A stretch of DNA of 64,000 nt. It comes from Cricetibacter osteomyelitidis. GTDB taxonomy: Bacteria > Pseudomonadota > Gammaproteobacteria > Enterobacterales > Pasteurellaceae. Position numbers and translations under genes: made by a program. The stretch covers positions 48,474 through 112,473 of the forward strand of contig NZ_SLYB01000006.1 of NCBI RefSeq assembly GCF_004340985.1, in the 5' to 3' direction. Positions 9,231 through 17,484 of the stretch are shown here, one piece after another. The first letter of the stretch is position 1. Every line of letters starts with the position of its first letter. The notes under the pieces are model-generated. The model did no database searches, was not told where the DNA came from, and saw only the letters and a list, made by a program, of their open reading frames with translations.

Positions 9231-9405
9231 ACTGATGCAATTAGCATCCTAAAATGTCAAAAAATATGATGAAATAAGCCGTTTTTCAGCGTAAAATGTC
9301 CACAAATTTTGCATTTTGTGAGAAATATAATGAGCAGTCTAAGCGTGCAGCAATTTGGGTATTTCAAAATCTTGCCTGTATAAAATGGTCAATGAGTATA
9401 ATATT

Positions 9406-9439
9406 CCCCTGTCTAAAAGTAAGACGGGGCGTTTTTTTT
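9406..9439 (+). terminator. Intrinsic terminator
   Basis: CCCCTGTCT and AAGACGGGG form a GC-rich stem over a short loop, followed by CG and eight T residues. No gene clearly ends here, so it may be left from a deleted unit. Confidence 0.7.
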
Positions 9440-9443
9440 ATGG

Positions 9444-9656
9444 GATGAAAAGGCAGTTAGTCAGGTACAACTTGCGTTAAACTCGGTCGAGCCAGCCAAC
9501 GAAACCGAATGGGGAAAAATCGTTAAAGAAAAAAGATTGAAATTAGCAGCAATCAATAACTGCCGTTATTTTGGAAACAAATATAAATTATCCGATTTTA
9601 TTCGTGGCGTGATTGTAGCAAAATCAGGCTTATTCAAATTTGAAAATTACAAGTAG
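9444..9656 (+). pseudogene. C-terminal scrap of an unidentified protein at a restriction locus
   Basis: An open frame of 70 codons without a start codon or ribosome site, ending in TAG nine bases before the PLD nuclease gene. The peptide is Lys/Arg-rich (KIVKEKRLKLAAINN, YKLSDFIRG). It reads like the tail of a larger coding sequence. Its position before restriction-type genes suggests a lost methyltransferase, but I see no diagnostic methylase motif, so identity is open. The region is far more AT-rich than the island around it. Confidence 0.45.
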
Positions 9657-9664
9657 AGTAAATA

Positions 9665-10585
9665 ATGCAATCTGTTCAAATATTATCAAATTTAAACTAT
9701 CCTATCGGCAAAGTCATCAATCAAGAATTACAATCATCTAAGCATACTCAAATTGCTGTTGCTTTTTTAAAAAATTCAGGAATAAAAGTCATCGAACAAT
9801 CATTAGAAAAATCACTATCTAATGGTGGAATATTTGAAATTATTGTTGGATTAGATTTTAAAACAACCGATCCTAAAGCAATGAAATTCTTTATTGATCT
9901 GCAACAGAAAAATAGGAATGTAAGTTTTTTTTGTTACGGGGATAGAAAAGAAAATAAAAATAATACAGTCTTTCATCCCAAAATTTATTTATTCAAAAAT
10001 AAACAGCAAAATACATCAATCGTTGGTAGCACCAATTTAACTGCCGGTGGACTATTATCCAATTTTGAAGTAAATACTATTTTTAGTGAGAAAAATCCCA
10101 TTTACTATTCACAATTGCAAGCCATTTACAATTCTATTAAATATACAGATAGTCTATTTATTCCTGATGATGAATATTTATATCAATATTCTGATGTATT
10201 TCGCTCTTTTGAAGAAAATGAAAAAAAAGCTAATAAGGATAAAGAGATTCAAAAAGTAATTAGAGAAATTGAAAACAGAGAAAAAATATTACCAAATGCT
10301 GTGCCATCTTTAAATAAGATGATAACTGAATTTATGCAGAAAAAACTTAAAGATGGAATTATAGATGTAAATATTTCGGAAATTTATCAACATTTAGAAA
10401 CAAAAATTAAAGATCCAATATTTATCGGTAGATTTAAATTAGATACTTTTAGAAATACGGTACGTGGCGAAATCAATCATAATGAAGCAAGTGTTGAAAG
10501 TAAACGTAGCATGAAATTATTTGAACGAGTTGGACGTGGTATTTATCGTTTAACAGAGAACGGTAAAAATTATAAAGGCAGATAA
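9665..10585 (+). CDS. PLD-superfamily restriction-type nuclease
   Basis: A 306-residue protein with one HKD-type active site: VFHPKIYLF followed by SIVGSTNLTAGG (about residues 100-126), as in single-HKD nucleases of the BfiI/NgoFVII group that dimerise to form the catalytic centre. The N-terminal part contains AVAFLKNSGIKV, typical of the family. Residues about 175-215 are Glu/Lys-rich and likely helical; the last 60 residues (FIGRFKLDTFRNTVRGE, FERVGRGIYRLTENGK) look like a winged-helix DNA-binding end. It lies between a methylase-like scrap and an AlwI-family fragment, supporting a restriction role. Very AT-rich codons. Without a visible partner methylase it is probably inactive or solitary. 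Confidence 0.75.
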   Translation: MQSVQILSNLNYPIGKVINQELQSSKHTQIAVAFLKNSGIKVIEQSLEKSLSNGGIFEIIVGLDFKTTDPKAMKFFIDLQQKNRNVSFFCYGDRKENKNNTVFHPKIYLFKNKQQNTSIVGSTNLTAGGLLSNFEVNTIFSEKNPIYYSQLQAIYNSIKYTDSLFIPDDEYLYQYSDVFRSFEENEKKANKDKEIQKVIREIENREKILPNAVPSLNKMITEFMQKKLKDGIIDVNISEIYQHLETKIKDPIFIGRFKLDTFRNTVRGEINHNEASVESKRSMKLFERVGRGIYRLTENGKNYKGR

Positions 10586-10587
10586 CA

Positions 10588-10848
10588 ATGGCTCAACATT
10601 ATCCGATTTTGTACTCAGAGCTTCAAGAAGATAAAGAGATAGTATTATTTATTAAGCAACAATTTAGTAAAGGTTTAGCTGGTTTGGATAGAAGTATATT
10701 TAAAGAACTTGGCAATGAGTATAGTTTTGTTATACCAAATGCTAGAGTTTTTAAATATATAAAATGGGAAGATAACATATTAAATCTATATGAAATCCAT
10801 TTTGACTCGGAAAAAAGATCAATTATTGATATTTTTCTTGTATTATAG
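10588..10848 (+). CDS. Hypothetical protein in restriction remnant
   Basis: An 86-residue open frame starting two bases after the PLD nuclease stop, so probably co-translated with it. Sequence is rich in Ile, Glu and Phe (EDKEIVLFIKQQF, YIKWEDNILNLYEIHF) and contains no motif I recognise. It may be a truncated N-terminal piece of a larger restriction subunit, because the next open frame (10871) starts mid-protein. A genuine small gene is possible. Confidence 0.45.
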   Translation: MAQHYPILYSELQEDKEIVLFIKQQFSKGLAGLDRSIFKELGNEYSFVIPNARVFKYIKWEDNILNLYEIHFDSEKRSIIDIFLVL

Positions 10849-10870
10849 AAATCCATAATTTTTCCGATAA

Positions 10871-11800
10871 AAAGTTACCTTCGATCTTATTCCTCGTTAC
10901 TTTTTTAAAAACAATCATCAAGAATTATTTAAATCCGCTTTCACTCCCTGTGATAACGTAGATAAAGATATTCAACTATCTGAAATTCACACCGCACTTA
11001 CTTTTGATAATCAGGCTATTTATTCTCAAATTTATAAAGAGCACAACGTAGTAGTAGAAAATAGTGAACAAGCAGCTAAAGTGGTTGATGATTTACGCTT
11101 GCAGCGTTTTAATACATTAATTAATCAAAAATTCAATAAACCTACATTGCTTAATCTATTAAACCTTTTTGAAGCAAGAGATGATGAAATTGCTAAATTA
11201 GTTACAGATGAAGCGGATATTCCAACAATTTTTGAATATATCCTTGCAGTAATTTGGTATGAAATCAGCGAGCGACAAGGTAATATTTTAGATTATATGA
11301 AATTATCGCTTTCAGCCGATTTATTGCCCAAAACCCACGCTGGTGGCGGTTATGCGGATATTATCTACGAATACGATAAAACAGCATATTATCCACAACA
11401 TTCGCTATTGATTGAAGCCACACTTGCCGAAAGTACCAATCAACGTAGAATGGAAATGGAACCCGTATCGCGGCATTTAGGAGAATATCGATTAAAATAT
11501 CAAAATCAGTTTGATTATAGTTTATTTATCACAACATTCTTAAATCTCAATGTTATTTCAGATTTTCGTGGGCGTAAAAATAAGGATAATCCTTATTATG
11601 GGCGTAATGGCGAATATGTTGAGGGGTTAAAAATTATCCCGATAGATACGAAAGCCTTAGCCAATTTGTTGAAAAATAATGCGAAATATCGTGATTTATA
11701 TTCTTTTTTTGAAGGGCAATATCAATCCGAATTAAAACCTAAAGAATGGTACGACAATATGCTTAGAGAGCAACCTGCGGTTTATCAGGTCAAACGTTAA
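10871..11800 (+). pseudogene. AlwI-family restriction endonuclease, N-terminus missing
   Basis: An open frame of 309 codons that begins directly after a stop (10868-10870) with no start codon; the first GTG is at 11081. The visible part resembles the C-terminal region of AlwI-type type II enzymes: a helical segment (ISERQGNILDYMKLSLS), then THAGGGYADIIYEY with the catalytic Asp and LLIEATLAES carrying the second acidic residue of a PD-(D/E)xK-like site, then RHLGEYRLKY. Intact members are clearly longer, so the front is lost. A Hin USS (near 10990) lies inside. AT-rich like its neighbours. Family call is from recalled motifs. Confidence 0.65.
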
Positions 11801-11808
11801 ATAAGGTT

Positions 11809-11838
11809 ATGCAGTCTGAAAGATTTTTCAGACGGCAT
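11809..11838. terminator. DUS hairpin terminator, one arm degenerate
   Basis: ATGCAGTCTGAAAG opposes TTTTTCAGACGGCAT; the left arm has one change from DUS. Lies between the AlwI fragment and the convergent AraC pseudogene, so it can serve both. Confidence 0.75.
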
Positions 11839-11886
11839 TTTGATTTTCTCTATTTTGCAAAAACCGGAAACCGATTTCCAAAAAAC

Positions 11887-12752
11887 TCACCCCAAACCCA
11901 CCGCACTTTTCGGAGCAACGCCGAAATAGCGTTTGTATTCGCGGCTGAATTGGCTCGGGCTTTCGTAGCCTACTTGGAAGGCGGCTTGGGTCACGCTGCA
12001 TTGTTTGCTTTGAATCAGGCGTTTGGCTTCTGTGAGGCGGAAGGCTTTTTGGTATTGCAGCGGCGACATTGAGGTGATGTTTTTAAAATGGTGGTGGAAG
12101 CCCGACACCGACATTCCCGCCATATCCGCCAGCGTGTCGATGCTGAGGCTTTCGGCAAAATGCTGCTCGATCCATTGCGTGCTTTTGGCAATCCGTCGGG
12201 TGTGGCTGCCTTCGCTGACCAATTCCCGCAGCCGCCCGCCCTGTTCGTTTTTGAGCAGGTAGTAATAGATTTCCTGCACAATCAGCGGGGCGAGAAATTC
12301 GATGTCTTCAGGACTATTAAGCAAGTCAAGCAGGCGTTTGAAATGGCTGTCGAGTTGGGTTTCCAGCTCCCATTGCAGAAAAGCGCGGAATGTTCCCGCT
12401 TGTTTTCCGCTTTTATCAAGGCGGTTGGCGGCATTTTCGCCATCACTTCCGCCACCGTCAGCACATCAATTTTCAAGGTCATCATCAGATAAGGCTCATC
12501 AGGACTGGCTTTGGTGATGTTCACGCTCAGCGGTACATTCACGGGACAAAACATAAATTTGGAATGGTCGAAAGCGTAGCATTGGCTGCCCACGCTGATC
12601 TGCCGCTCACCCTGCAATACGATACAGATACGCGGCTCGAGCATTTGGTTGCCCATCTGCATCGGGTGGTCGGCGTGTTGCAAAGTCAGGTTGGCAATCG
12701 GGGTATGCCAAATTTGGTTTTTCGGTATAATCGTCAGTAATTTTTTCAGCAT
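11887..12752 (-). pseudogene. AraC-family regulator (AraC_N type) with frameshift
   Basis: From ATG 12752 the frame encodes an AraC_N sensory domain (PIANLTLQHADHPMQ, RICIVLQGERQISVG, CPVNVPLSVNIT). Near 12440 it changes frame; the continuation (NRLDKSGKQAGTFRAFLQWELE…) runs through a complete double helix-turn-helix (SIDTLADMAGMSVSGFHHHFK, SVTQAAFQVGYESPSQFSREYKRYFG) to a stop at 11887. Total length 866 nt is one short of 289 codons, consistent with one missing base (a G in GCG-GAA-AAT). Without repair only about 105 sensory residues would be made. AraC_N proteins such as E. coli YqhC activate aldehyde reductase genes, which makes this a candidate former activator of the island's reductases. 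Confidence 0.85.
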
Positions 12753-12817
12753 TTTAGAGAATCAGGCAAGTATTTTGCAGGAATGATATACCCTGTTGTG
12801 AAAATTTTCCACTACAA

Positions 12818-12896
12818 TTATTCGCAATCACTGGAGTGATTGCTCACCCCTTCGGGGCCGTCGGCAAATCCGACGTTCAAAAACTAAAGTTTTTGT
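12818..12896 (+). repeat. Four-hairpin repeat, copy B
   Basis: Begins TTATTCGCAATCAC and contains GCAATCAC/GTGATTGC, CCCC-TTCG-GGGC, GTCGG/CCGAC and CAAAAAC/GTTTTTG. No DUS flanks this copy. Stem 1 and stem 4 differ from copy A by paired changes that keep pairing. It lies between the AraC pseudogene and ohr and may overlap their promoter region. Confidence 0.8.
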
Positions 12897-12949
12897 ATCT
12901 CCAGTTTCAAACAAAACCCTTTACTAACTGATTATCAAGGAGCAATACA

Positions 12950-13381
12950 ATGAAAATTTTTTACAGCACTTCAGCAACAGCAACAGGCGGCCGCGACGGT
13001 CATACTCAAGTTGACGACGGCTCTATCGGCTTTGATTTGGTCTCGTTCCAAAACGAAAGCGGCAAAGCCGGCACCAATCCCGAGCAACTGTTTGCAATGG
13101 GCTATGCCGCCTGTTTCGACAGCGCGATGAACCACGTCGCCCCGACTTTGGGCTTGAAACCGACTAAATCTTCTACTACCGTCAGCGTGGGCATCGGTCA
13201 AAAAGCAGACGGTACATTCGCCCTCGATTTGGACATTACCATCACCGTGGAGGGCTTGAGCGAAGCGGAGGCGAAAACCCTCATCACCCGCGCCCACGAA
13301 GTCTGCCCGTATTCCAACGCCACCCGTGGCAATATGGATGTGCGTTTGCACGTAAAAGTGGTTAATTCATTTGATTTATAA
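12950..13381 (+). CDS. ohr: Organic hydroperoxide resistance protein Ohr
   Basis: A 143-residue OsmC-superfamily peroxidase of the Ohr type. Starts KIFYSTSATATGGRDG, with GTNPEQLFAMGYAACFDSA carrying the peroxidatic Cys55 and HEVCPYSNATRGN carrying the resolving Cys119. Ohr reduces organic hydroperoxides in the cytoplasm using lipoyl-type thiols. AAGGAGC precedes the ATG. No OhrR gene is visible nearby. It opens a run of same-strand redox genes (nitroreductase, ferritin-like, aldolase, old yellow enzyme, GST). Confidence 0.95.
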   Translation: MKIFYSTSATATGGRDGHTQVDDGSIGFDLVSFQNESGKAGTNPEQLFAMGYAACFDSAMNHVAPTLGLKPTKSSTTVSVGIGQKADGTFALDLDITITVEGLSEAEAKTLITRAHEVCPYSNATRGNMDVRLHVKVVNSFDL

Positions 13382-13452
13382 GTGATAAATGATAAAAATG
13401 CTGAGTCGGGTCAGTCTGATTCTATATTTTGCTAAAAAATAAGGAGAGAACA

Positions 13453-14127
13453 ATGTTAGATTTTGCTGCCACCGTACGTAACCGCCAATCCATCCGCAAA
13501 TTTTTACCTACCCCGATGACGGAAGCGGAAATCCGTCAAGTATTGGAAGATGCGCAGCACGCCCCTTCTGCCTGCAATACCCAGCCTTGGCTGGTGCATA
13601 TCGCTTCAGGCGAGACCTTGCAGCGTTTGTTGGCACGTTTTAGAAAGACTTTTTCAGATGGCATCAACCAAGCGGATTTCGAGTTTGATCAAAGCAAATA
13701 TAAAGGCATCTACGAACCGCGCTGGCGTAACCAATATTCCCACGTATTCACCACCAGCTACGGCATTCCCCGTGAAGACAAAGCCGGCCGCCAAGTGGTG
13801 TACGACGACAATATCAACGGCTACGGCGCGCCGCATATGGCATTTTTGTTTATGCCGAGCATCGAAAATCACGATGTAAATATCGCCTCCGATGTCAGTA
13901 TGTATTCGCAAACCTTCCTGCTTTCCTTAACCGCACGCGGTTTCGGCGGCATTCCGCAGCTGGCGTTGGCAATGTTTGCCGATGACGTGCGCGCAGAATT
14001 GGGCATTCCGAGCGACTATAAACTGCTGCACGCCATTTCATTCGGTCATCCCGATTGGGAAGCAATGCAAAACAAACACCACTTAGGCCGCGTGCCGGTG
14101 GAAAAAAGTGCGGTCTTGCATTGGTAG
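13453..14127 (+). CDS. Nitroreductase family protein
   Basis: A 224-residue FMN-dependent nitroreductase. The N-terminal VRNRQSIRKFLP (phosphate-binding Arg/Ser) is followed by APSACNTQPWLVHI; the C-terminal part has YSQTFLLSLTARGFGGIPQLAL and LLHAISFGHPD, all typical. The ATG at 13453 has AAGGAGAG upstream; an in-frame upstream start at 13429 has none. Family members reduce quinones, nitroaromatics or enones with NAD(P)H. A Hin USS overlaps the last codons (14106) and a single DUS follows the stop (14131), so both uptake dialects sit within 40 bases. Confidence 0.92.
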   Translation: MLDFAATVRNRQSIRKFLPTPMTEAEIRQVLEDAQHAPSACNTQPWLVHIASGETLQRLLARFRKTFSDGINQADFEFDQSKYKGIYEPRWRNQYSHVFTTSYGIPREDKAGRQVVYDDNINGYGAPHMAFLFMPSIENHDVNIASDVSMYSQTFLLSLTARGFGGIPQLALAMFADDVRAELGIPSDYKLLHAISFGHPDWEAMQNKHHLGRVPVEKSAVLHW

Positions 14128-14176
14128 TTTTTCAGACGGCATCAAACAAAACATATTTGATTATTAGGAGTAAATC

Positions 14177-14635
14177 ATGAAATATGTACAAAAAACCATT
14201 GAATTTTTACAACTCGTTGCCACCAACTTAACCGCCAACGCGTTAAACCACAAAACAATGTCAAAAATCTTTGCCACCCAAGGTTTCGGCAAACTTGCCG
14301 ACAAATATGCGGAACACGCAACCGAAGAATTCGGTTTTGTCGAGCGGTTTCAGGATCGTATTTTGGATTTAGACGGCGAAATCCGCCAAGAAGCCATTCC
14401 CGCCCGTGTAGTATGCAGCGATATTGAAGATTATCTTGCCTATGATTTGCAGCAATCGGTGGAAGGCTTGCCGATCATTGAAGAGGTGATCAATGCAGGT
14501 TATTTAGATTTGACTTCTTACGATTTAATGAAAGAGTATTACAAAGACGAAGAAGAAGATTTAAACTGGACAAAATCGCAAATTGATTTAATCAAAGCAA
14601 TCGGCAAACCAAACTACTTAACTACTGTGTTATAA
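14177..14635 (+). CDS. Ferritin-like domain protein
   Basis: A 152-residue protein with the bacterioferritin-type helical pattern: [14 protein letters not shown] as helix A, then [22 protein letters not shown] (the helix with the iron-ligand ExxxF/H arrangement), and [17 protein letters not shown] and [19 protein letters not shown] as the later helices. Likely a di-iron protein for iron storage or oxidative-stress defence. Well-placed GGAG before the ATG; it is followed by an aldolase gene 10 bases on, so these form one transcript. Whether it builds a cage is not visible from sequence. Confidence 0.75.
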   Translation: MKYVQKTIEFLQLVATNLTANALNHKTMSKIFATQGFGKLADKYAEHATEEFGFVERFQDRILDLDGEIRQEAIPARVVCSDIEDYLAYDLQQSVEGLPIIEEVINAGYLDLTSYDLMKEYYKDEEEDLNWTKSQIDLIKAIGKPNYLTTVL

Positions 14636-14645
14636 GGAAAAAATT

Positions 14646-15434
14646 ATGCCAATGGTCAAAGATTATTTATACAACAGCTTCAAACACAATATCGAAGCAG
14701 GCAAAATGCAGTTCGGCGTAGGGCTGGAAACTACGTCGGCGGATGTGGCGGAAGCCTTGGCAACCACGGATTTCGACTGGCTGTTTATCGACGGCGAACA
14801 CGGCCCGCATACGGTACAAACCATTTTAGCTGCGGCACGAGCCATCGCCCCTTACGATATGACACCGGTGGTGCGTATCGGCGAGGCTGGTACGGGTATT
14901 ATCAAGCAACTGATGGATGCGGGCATTCAGAACATCATCGTGCCGAAACTGGAAAGCGGCGAAGAAGCGGAGCAGATTCTCTACTGGGCAAGCTATCCCT
15001 CCCGCGGCAACAGAGGTATGGGCGCTTCGGCATTCCGTGCCGCACGTTTCGGGCGTTATCCTGATTATCAAGAGCGCATTGAAAACGAAACAATGATTAT
15101 GCTGCAAATCGAAAGCAAAAAAGGAATGGAAAACCTTGACGATATCGTGAAAACCAAAGGTTTAGGAGCGATTTTCCTCGGTCCGGTGGATTTGGCGATA
15201 GATATGGGACACGGTATGAACATTTTCCACCCCGAAGTGGTCGAAGCAATGGAATATGCCATCAAACGCATTCAAGAGCTGGGCGTACCCGTCGGCACCA
15301 TCGCCGCCACGCCCGAACAAGCCAAGCATTACGCCGAAATGGGCGTAACTTTTCTCGGCATCGGTGCGGATACAATGTTTTTAACCGCAATGGCGGACAA
15401 TACGTTGGCGAGTTATCAGGCTGCGTTGAAATAA
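14646..15434 (+). CDS. HpcH/HpaI-family aldolase
   Basis: A 262-residue metal-dependent class II aldolase of the HpcH/HpaI (2-dehydro-3-deoxyglucarate / HKHD aldolase) family. Visible motifs: [10 protein letters not shown] near 47-56 with the catalytic His, [38 protein letters not shown], and [11 protein letters not shown] supplying metal ligands. The reaction is reversible aldol cleavage giving pyruvate and an aldehyde; the substrate is unknown. Ten bases downstream of the ferritin-like gene, with AAGGAAA before the ATG; a second in-frame ATG follows at 14652. Confidence 0.88.
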   Translation: MPMVKDYLYNSFKHNIEAGKMQFGVGLETTSADVAEALATTDFDWLFIDGEHGPHTVQTILAAARAIAPYDMTPVVRIGEAGTGIIKQLMDAGIQNIIVPKLESGEEAEQILYWASYPSRGNRGMGASAFRAARFGRYPDYQERIENETMIMLQIESKKGMENLDDIVKTKGLGAIFLGPVDLAIDMGHGMNIFHPEVVEAMEYAIKRIQELGVPVGTIAATPEQAKHYAEMGVTFLGIGADTMFLTAMADNTLASYQAALK

Positions 15435-15446
15435 CAGCATTACAGG

Positions 15447-15481
15447 CTGTCTGAAAACATATCGGATTGATTTCCAGACAG
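15447..15481 (+). terminator. Degenerate DUS-like hairpin
   Basis: CTGTCTG opposes CAGACAG across a 21-nt loop after the aldolase stop, in the context AGGCTGTCTGAA. This resembles AG-type DUS variants of other Neisseriaceae rather than the AT-DUS used elsewhere in the island. Confidence 0.55.
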
Positions 15482-15509
15482 TTTTAAACATTTTAAGGAC
15501 ACAGAAAAT

Positions 15510-16625
15510 ATGAACCCGAAATTCCAACCCCTGTTCCAGCCGTTTACACTCAATAACGGCGTAGAAATTAAAAATCGCCTTGTGGTTGCACCGATGACCC
15601 ATCTCGGTTCAAACGATGACGGTACGTTAGGCGAACAAGAACGCCGCTTTATTGGCAACCGTGCCAACGATTTCGGCATCTTTATTACTGCCGCAACCTT
15701 AGTGCAAGAAGACGGCAAAGCCTTTTACGGTCAGCCTGAAGCCATTCACGCCTCACAGCTGGCAAGCCTGAAAGAAACCGCCGACATCATCAAAGCGCAA
15801 GGTGCGAAAGCAGTGTTGCAAATTCATCACGGCGGTAAATTGGCGGTCAGCGAGCTGATTCACGGCAAGGATAAAATTTCTGCCGGTGATGATCCAAACA
15901 TTAACACCCGAGCCGCCACCGATGCGGAAGTACGGTCATTAATTGCGGCATTTGGCAATGCAACTGATCTCGCCATTCAAGCAGGTTTTGACGGTGTGGA
16001 GATTCACGGTGCGAACAATTATCTGATTCAGCAATTCTATTCCGGTCATTCCAACCGCCGCACCGACGAATGGGGTGGCTCGCGTGAAAAGCGGATGCGT
16101 TTTCCGCTGGCGGTGATTGAGGCGGTGCTTGCCGCCAAAGCCAAACACGACAAAGAAAACTTTATCGTCGGCTACCGTTTTTCTCCCGAAGAGCCTGAAG
16201 AATTAGGCTTGACGATGGAAGATACTTTTGCCCTGATTGATGTGTTGAAAGCGCAGCCGTTGCAGTATCTGCATATTTCGCTGCACGACTTTTATAACAA
16301 AGCCCGTCGTGGTGCGGATACTTCAATTACCCGTATGCAGTTGGTACACGAACGCATCGGCGGCAAACTGCCGTTAATCGGCGTGGGCAGTTTGTATGCT
16401 GCCGATGACATCGCAAACGCCTACAACACTGGCTGGGCAGAATTTATCGCACTCGGCAGAAGCGTGATGATTAACCCCGACATCGCCACCCGTTTGTTAA
16501 ATGGCAGTGAAGACGGCATTGAGCTTGCCATCGATCCTGCGCGTGCCGACCATTACGGCTTTTCGGATAAAATGTGGGCATTTACCCTGATGGGGCAAGA
16601 CTGGTTGCCACCGCTGAAAAAATAA
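15510..16625 (+). CDS. Old yellow enzyme family NADH:flavin oxidoreductase
   Basis: A 371-residue FMN-containing TIM-barrel enzyme. N-terminal LFQPFTLNNGVEIKNRLVVAPMTH, LQIHHGGKL with the paired histidines that bind the substrate carbonyl (about 110-111), GFDGVEIHGANNYLIQQF and SNRRTDEWGGS (FMN phosphate and loop), and IGVGSLYAADD near the end. Old yellow enzymes reduce activated alkenes and some nitro compounds using NAD(P)H. It stands between the aldolase and a glutathione S-transferase on the same strand, consistent with an electrophile-detoxification run. Confidence 0.93.
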   Translation: MNPKFQPLFQPFTLNNGVEIKNRLVVAPMTHLGSNDDGTLGEQERRFIGNRANDFGIFITAATLVQEDGKAFYGQPEAIHASQLASLKETADIIKAQGAKAVLQIHHGGKLAVSELIHGKDKISAGDDPNINTRAATDAEVRSLIAAFGNATDLAIQAGFDGVEIHGANNYLIQQFYSGHSNRRTDEWGGSREKRMRFPLAVIEAVLAAKAKHDKENFIVGYRFSPEEPEELGLTMEDTFALIDVLKAQPLQYLHISLHDFYNKARRGADTSITRMQLVHERIGGKLPLIGVGSLYAADDIANAYNTGWAEFIALGRSVMINPDIATRLLNGSEDGIELAIDPARADHYGFSDKMWAFTLMGQDWLPPLKK

Positions 16626-16658
16626 GTATTTGACATCATTAACATTAAGGAAAAAACA

Positions 16659-17282
16659 ATGATTACCCTACACTATCTCGAACGCTCCTGTTCCCACCGT
16701 ATCGTCTGGCTTTTAGAAGCCCTCGGTTTGGAATACGAGCTGAAAATGTACCAACGCCTGCCTGAAACCCAACTTGCCCCGCCCGAACTGAAAGCGCAGC
16801 ATCCGTTGGGCAAAGCACCTGTGTTGCAAGACGGTGATTTGGTGTTGGCGGAAGGCAATGCGATTATCCAGCATCTGCTGGACCGCTACGGTAATGGGCG
16901 TTTTGTGCCGCCGAGCCAAACCGACGATTACTCCCGTTATATCTATTGGCTGGCGGTATCGGCTTCGATGTTCTCCGCCAACCTGCTGGCATTAATGGCA
17001 AAACAGGGCGATTTCGGCGCGTATAACGATTACGCCAACGCCCAAGTGGGCATTTATTTCGACCACGTGGAACAAACCCTCAACGGCAAAACGTGGATTG
17101 TCGGCAGCGAACTGACAGGTGCAGATTTCGGCCTGAGCTTCCCGCTGCAATGGGGCGTTAATTACGTCGAAGCGACGAAATATCCGAATATCGCTCGCTA
17201 TTTGAAGCAAATCGCTACCCATCCGGATTATGTAAAAGCCAATGAAAGAACCGCTGGAGCATTGAATTTGAGTAAGTTTTAA
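16659..17282 (+). CDS. Glutathione S-transferase family protein
   Basis: A 207-residue GST. The thioredoxin-like N-terminal half has HYLERSCSHRIVWLLEALGL (catalytic Ser/Cys region), HPLGKAPVLQDGDLVLAEGNAI with the cis-Pro and the glutamate/asparagine that hold glutathione; the helical C-terminal half includes LTGADFGLSFPLQW. It likely conjugates glutathione to electrophiles in the cytoplasm. AAGGA precedes the ATG 33 bases after the old yellow enzyme. A Hin USS follows directly after its stop and a DUS terminator 70 bases later. Confidence 0.92.
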   Translation: MITLHYLERSCSHRIVWLLEALGLEYELKMYQRLPETQLAPPELKAQHPLGKAPVLQDGDLVLAEGNAIIQHLLDRYGNGRFVPPSQTDDYSRYIYWLAVSASMFSANLLALMAKQGDFGAYNDYANAQVGIYFDHVEQTLNGKTWIVGSELTGADFGLSFPLQWGVNYVEATKYPNIARYLKQIATHPDYVKANERTAGALNLSKF

Positions 17283-17351
17283 CGGGAAAAGTGCGGTCGG
17301 TTTTTAGAAATTTTATAGATTTTGAAAAAATCCCGACTGCTCGTAAAAGCA

Positions 17352-17387
17352 ATGCCGTCTGAAAGATTCAAACCTTTCAGACGGCAT
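17352..17387 (+). terminator. Inverted DUS terminator
   Basis: ATGCCGTCTGAAAG pairs with CTTTCAGACGGCAT and is followed by TTTAT, closing the ohr-to-GST gene run. Confidence 0.88.
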
Positions 17388-17394
17388 TTTATTG

Positions 17395-17458
17395 AGATTT
17401 TCTCACAAAGCCATTGTCTTTTTGGCAGATTATCAACGGCAAACGCAGGCTTTATACT
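17395..17458 (+). promoter_or_regulatory. Shared-box promoter 3
   Basis: Box GATTTTCTCACAAAGCCATTG (17396-17416) lies 17 bp before TTATCA (17430-17435); a 17-bp spacer leads to TATACT (17453-17458). Drives the cupin/decarboxylase gene at 17485. Confidence 0.65.
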
Positions 17459-17484
17459 GCTGAAAATCAATCAAGGAGAAAACA

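Larger units (their letters stand above)
9091..9443. other. Gene-free stretch with two hairpins
   Basis: About 350 bases without a credible gene. Just after 9090 a short open stretch (…FDDPQNGKLSLDVD, stop near 9155) looks like the tail of a lost gene but I cannot assign it. Two hairpins lie here (9199-9230 and 9406-9439), listed separately. Composition shifts from GC-rich to AT-rich across it, marking the junction with the restriction remnant downstream. Confidence 0.6.
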
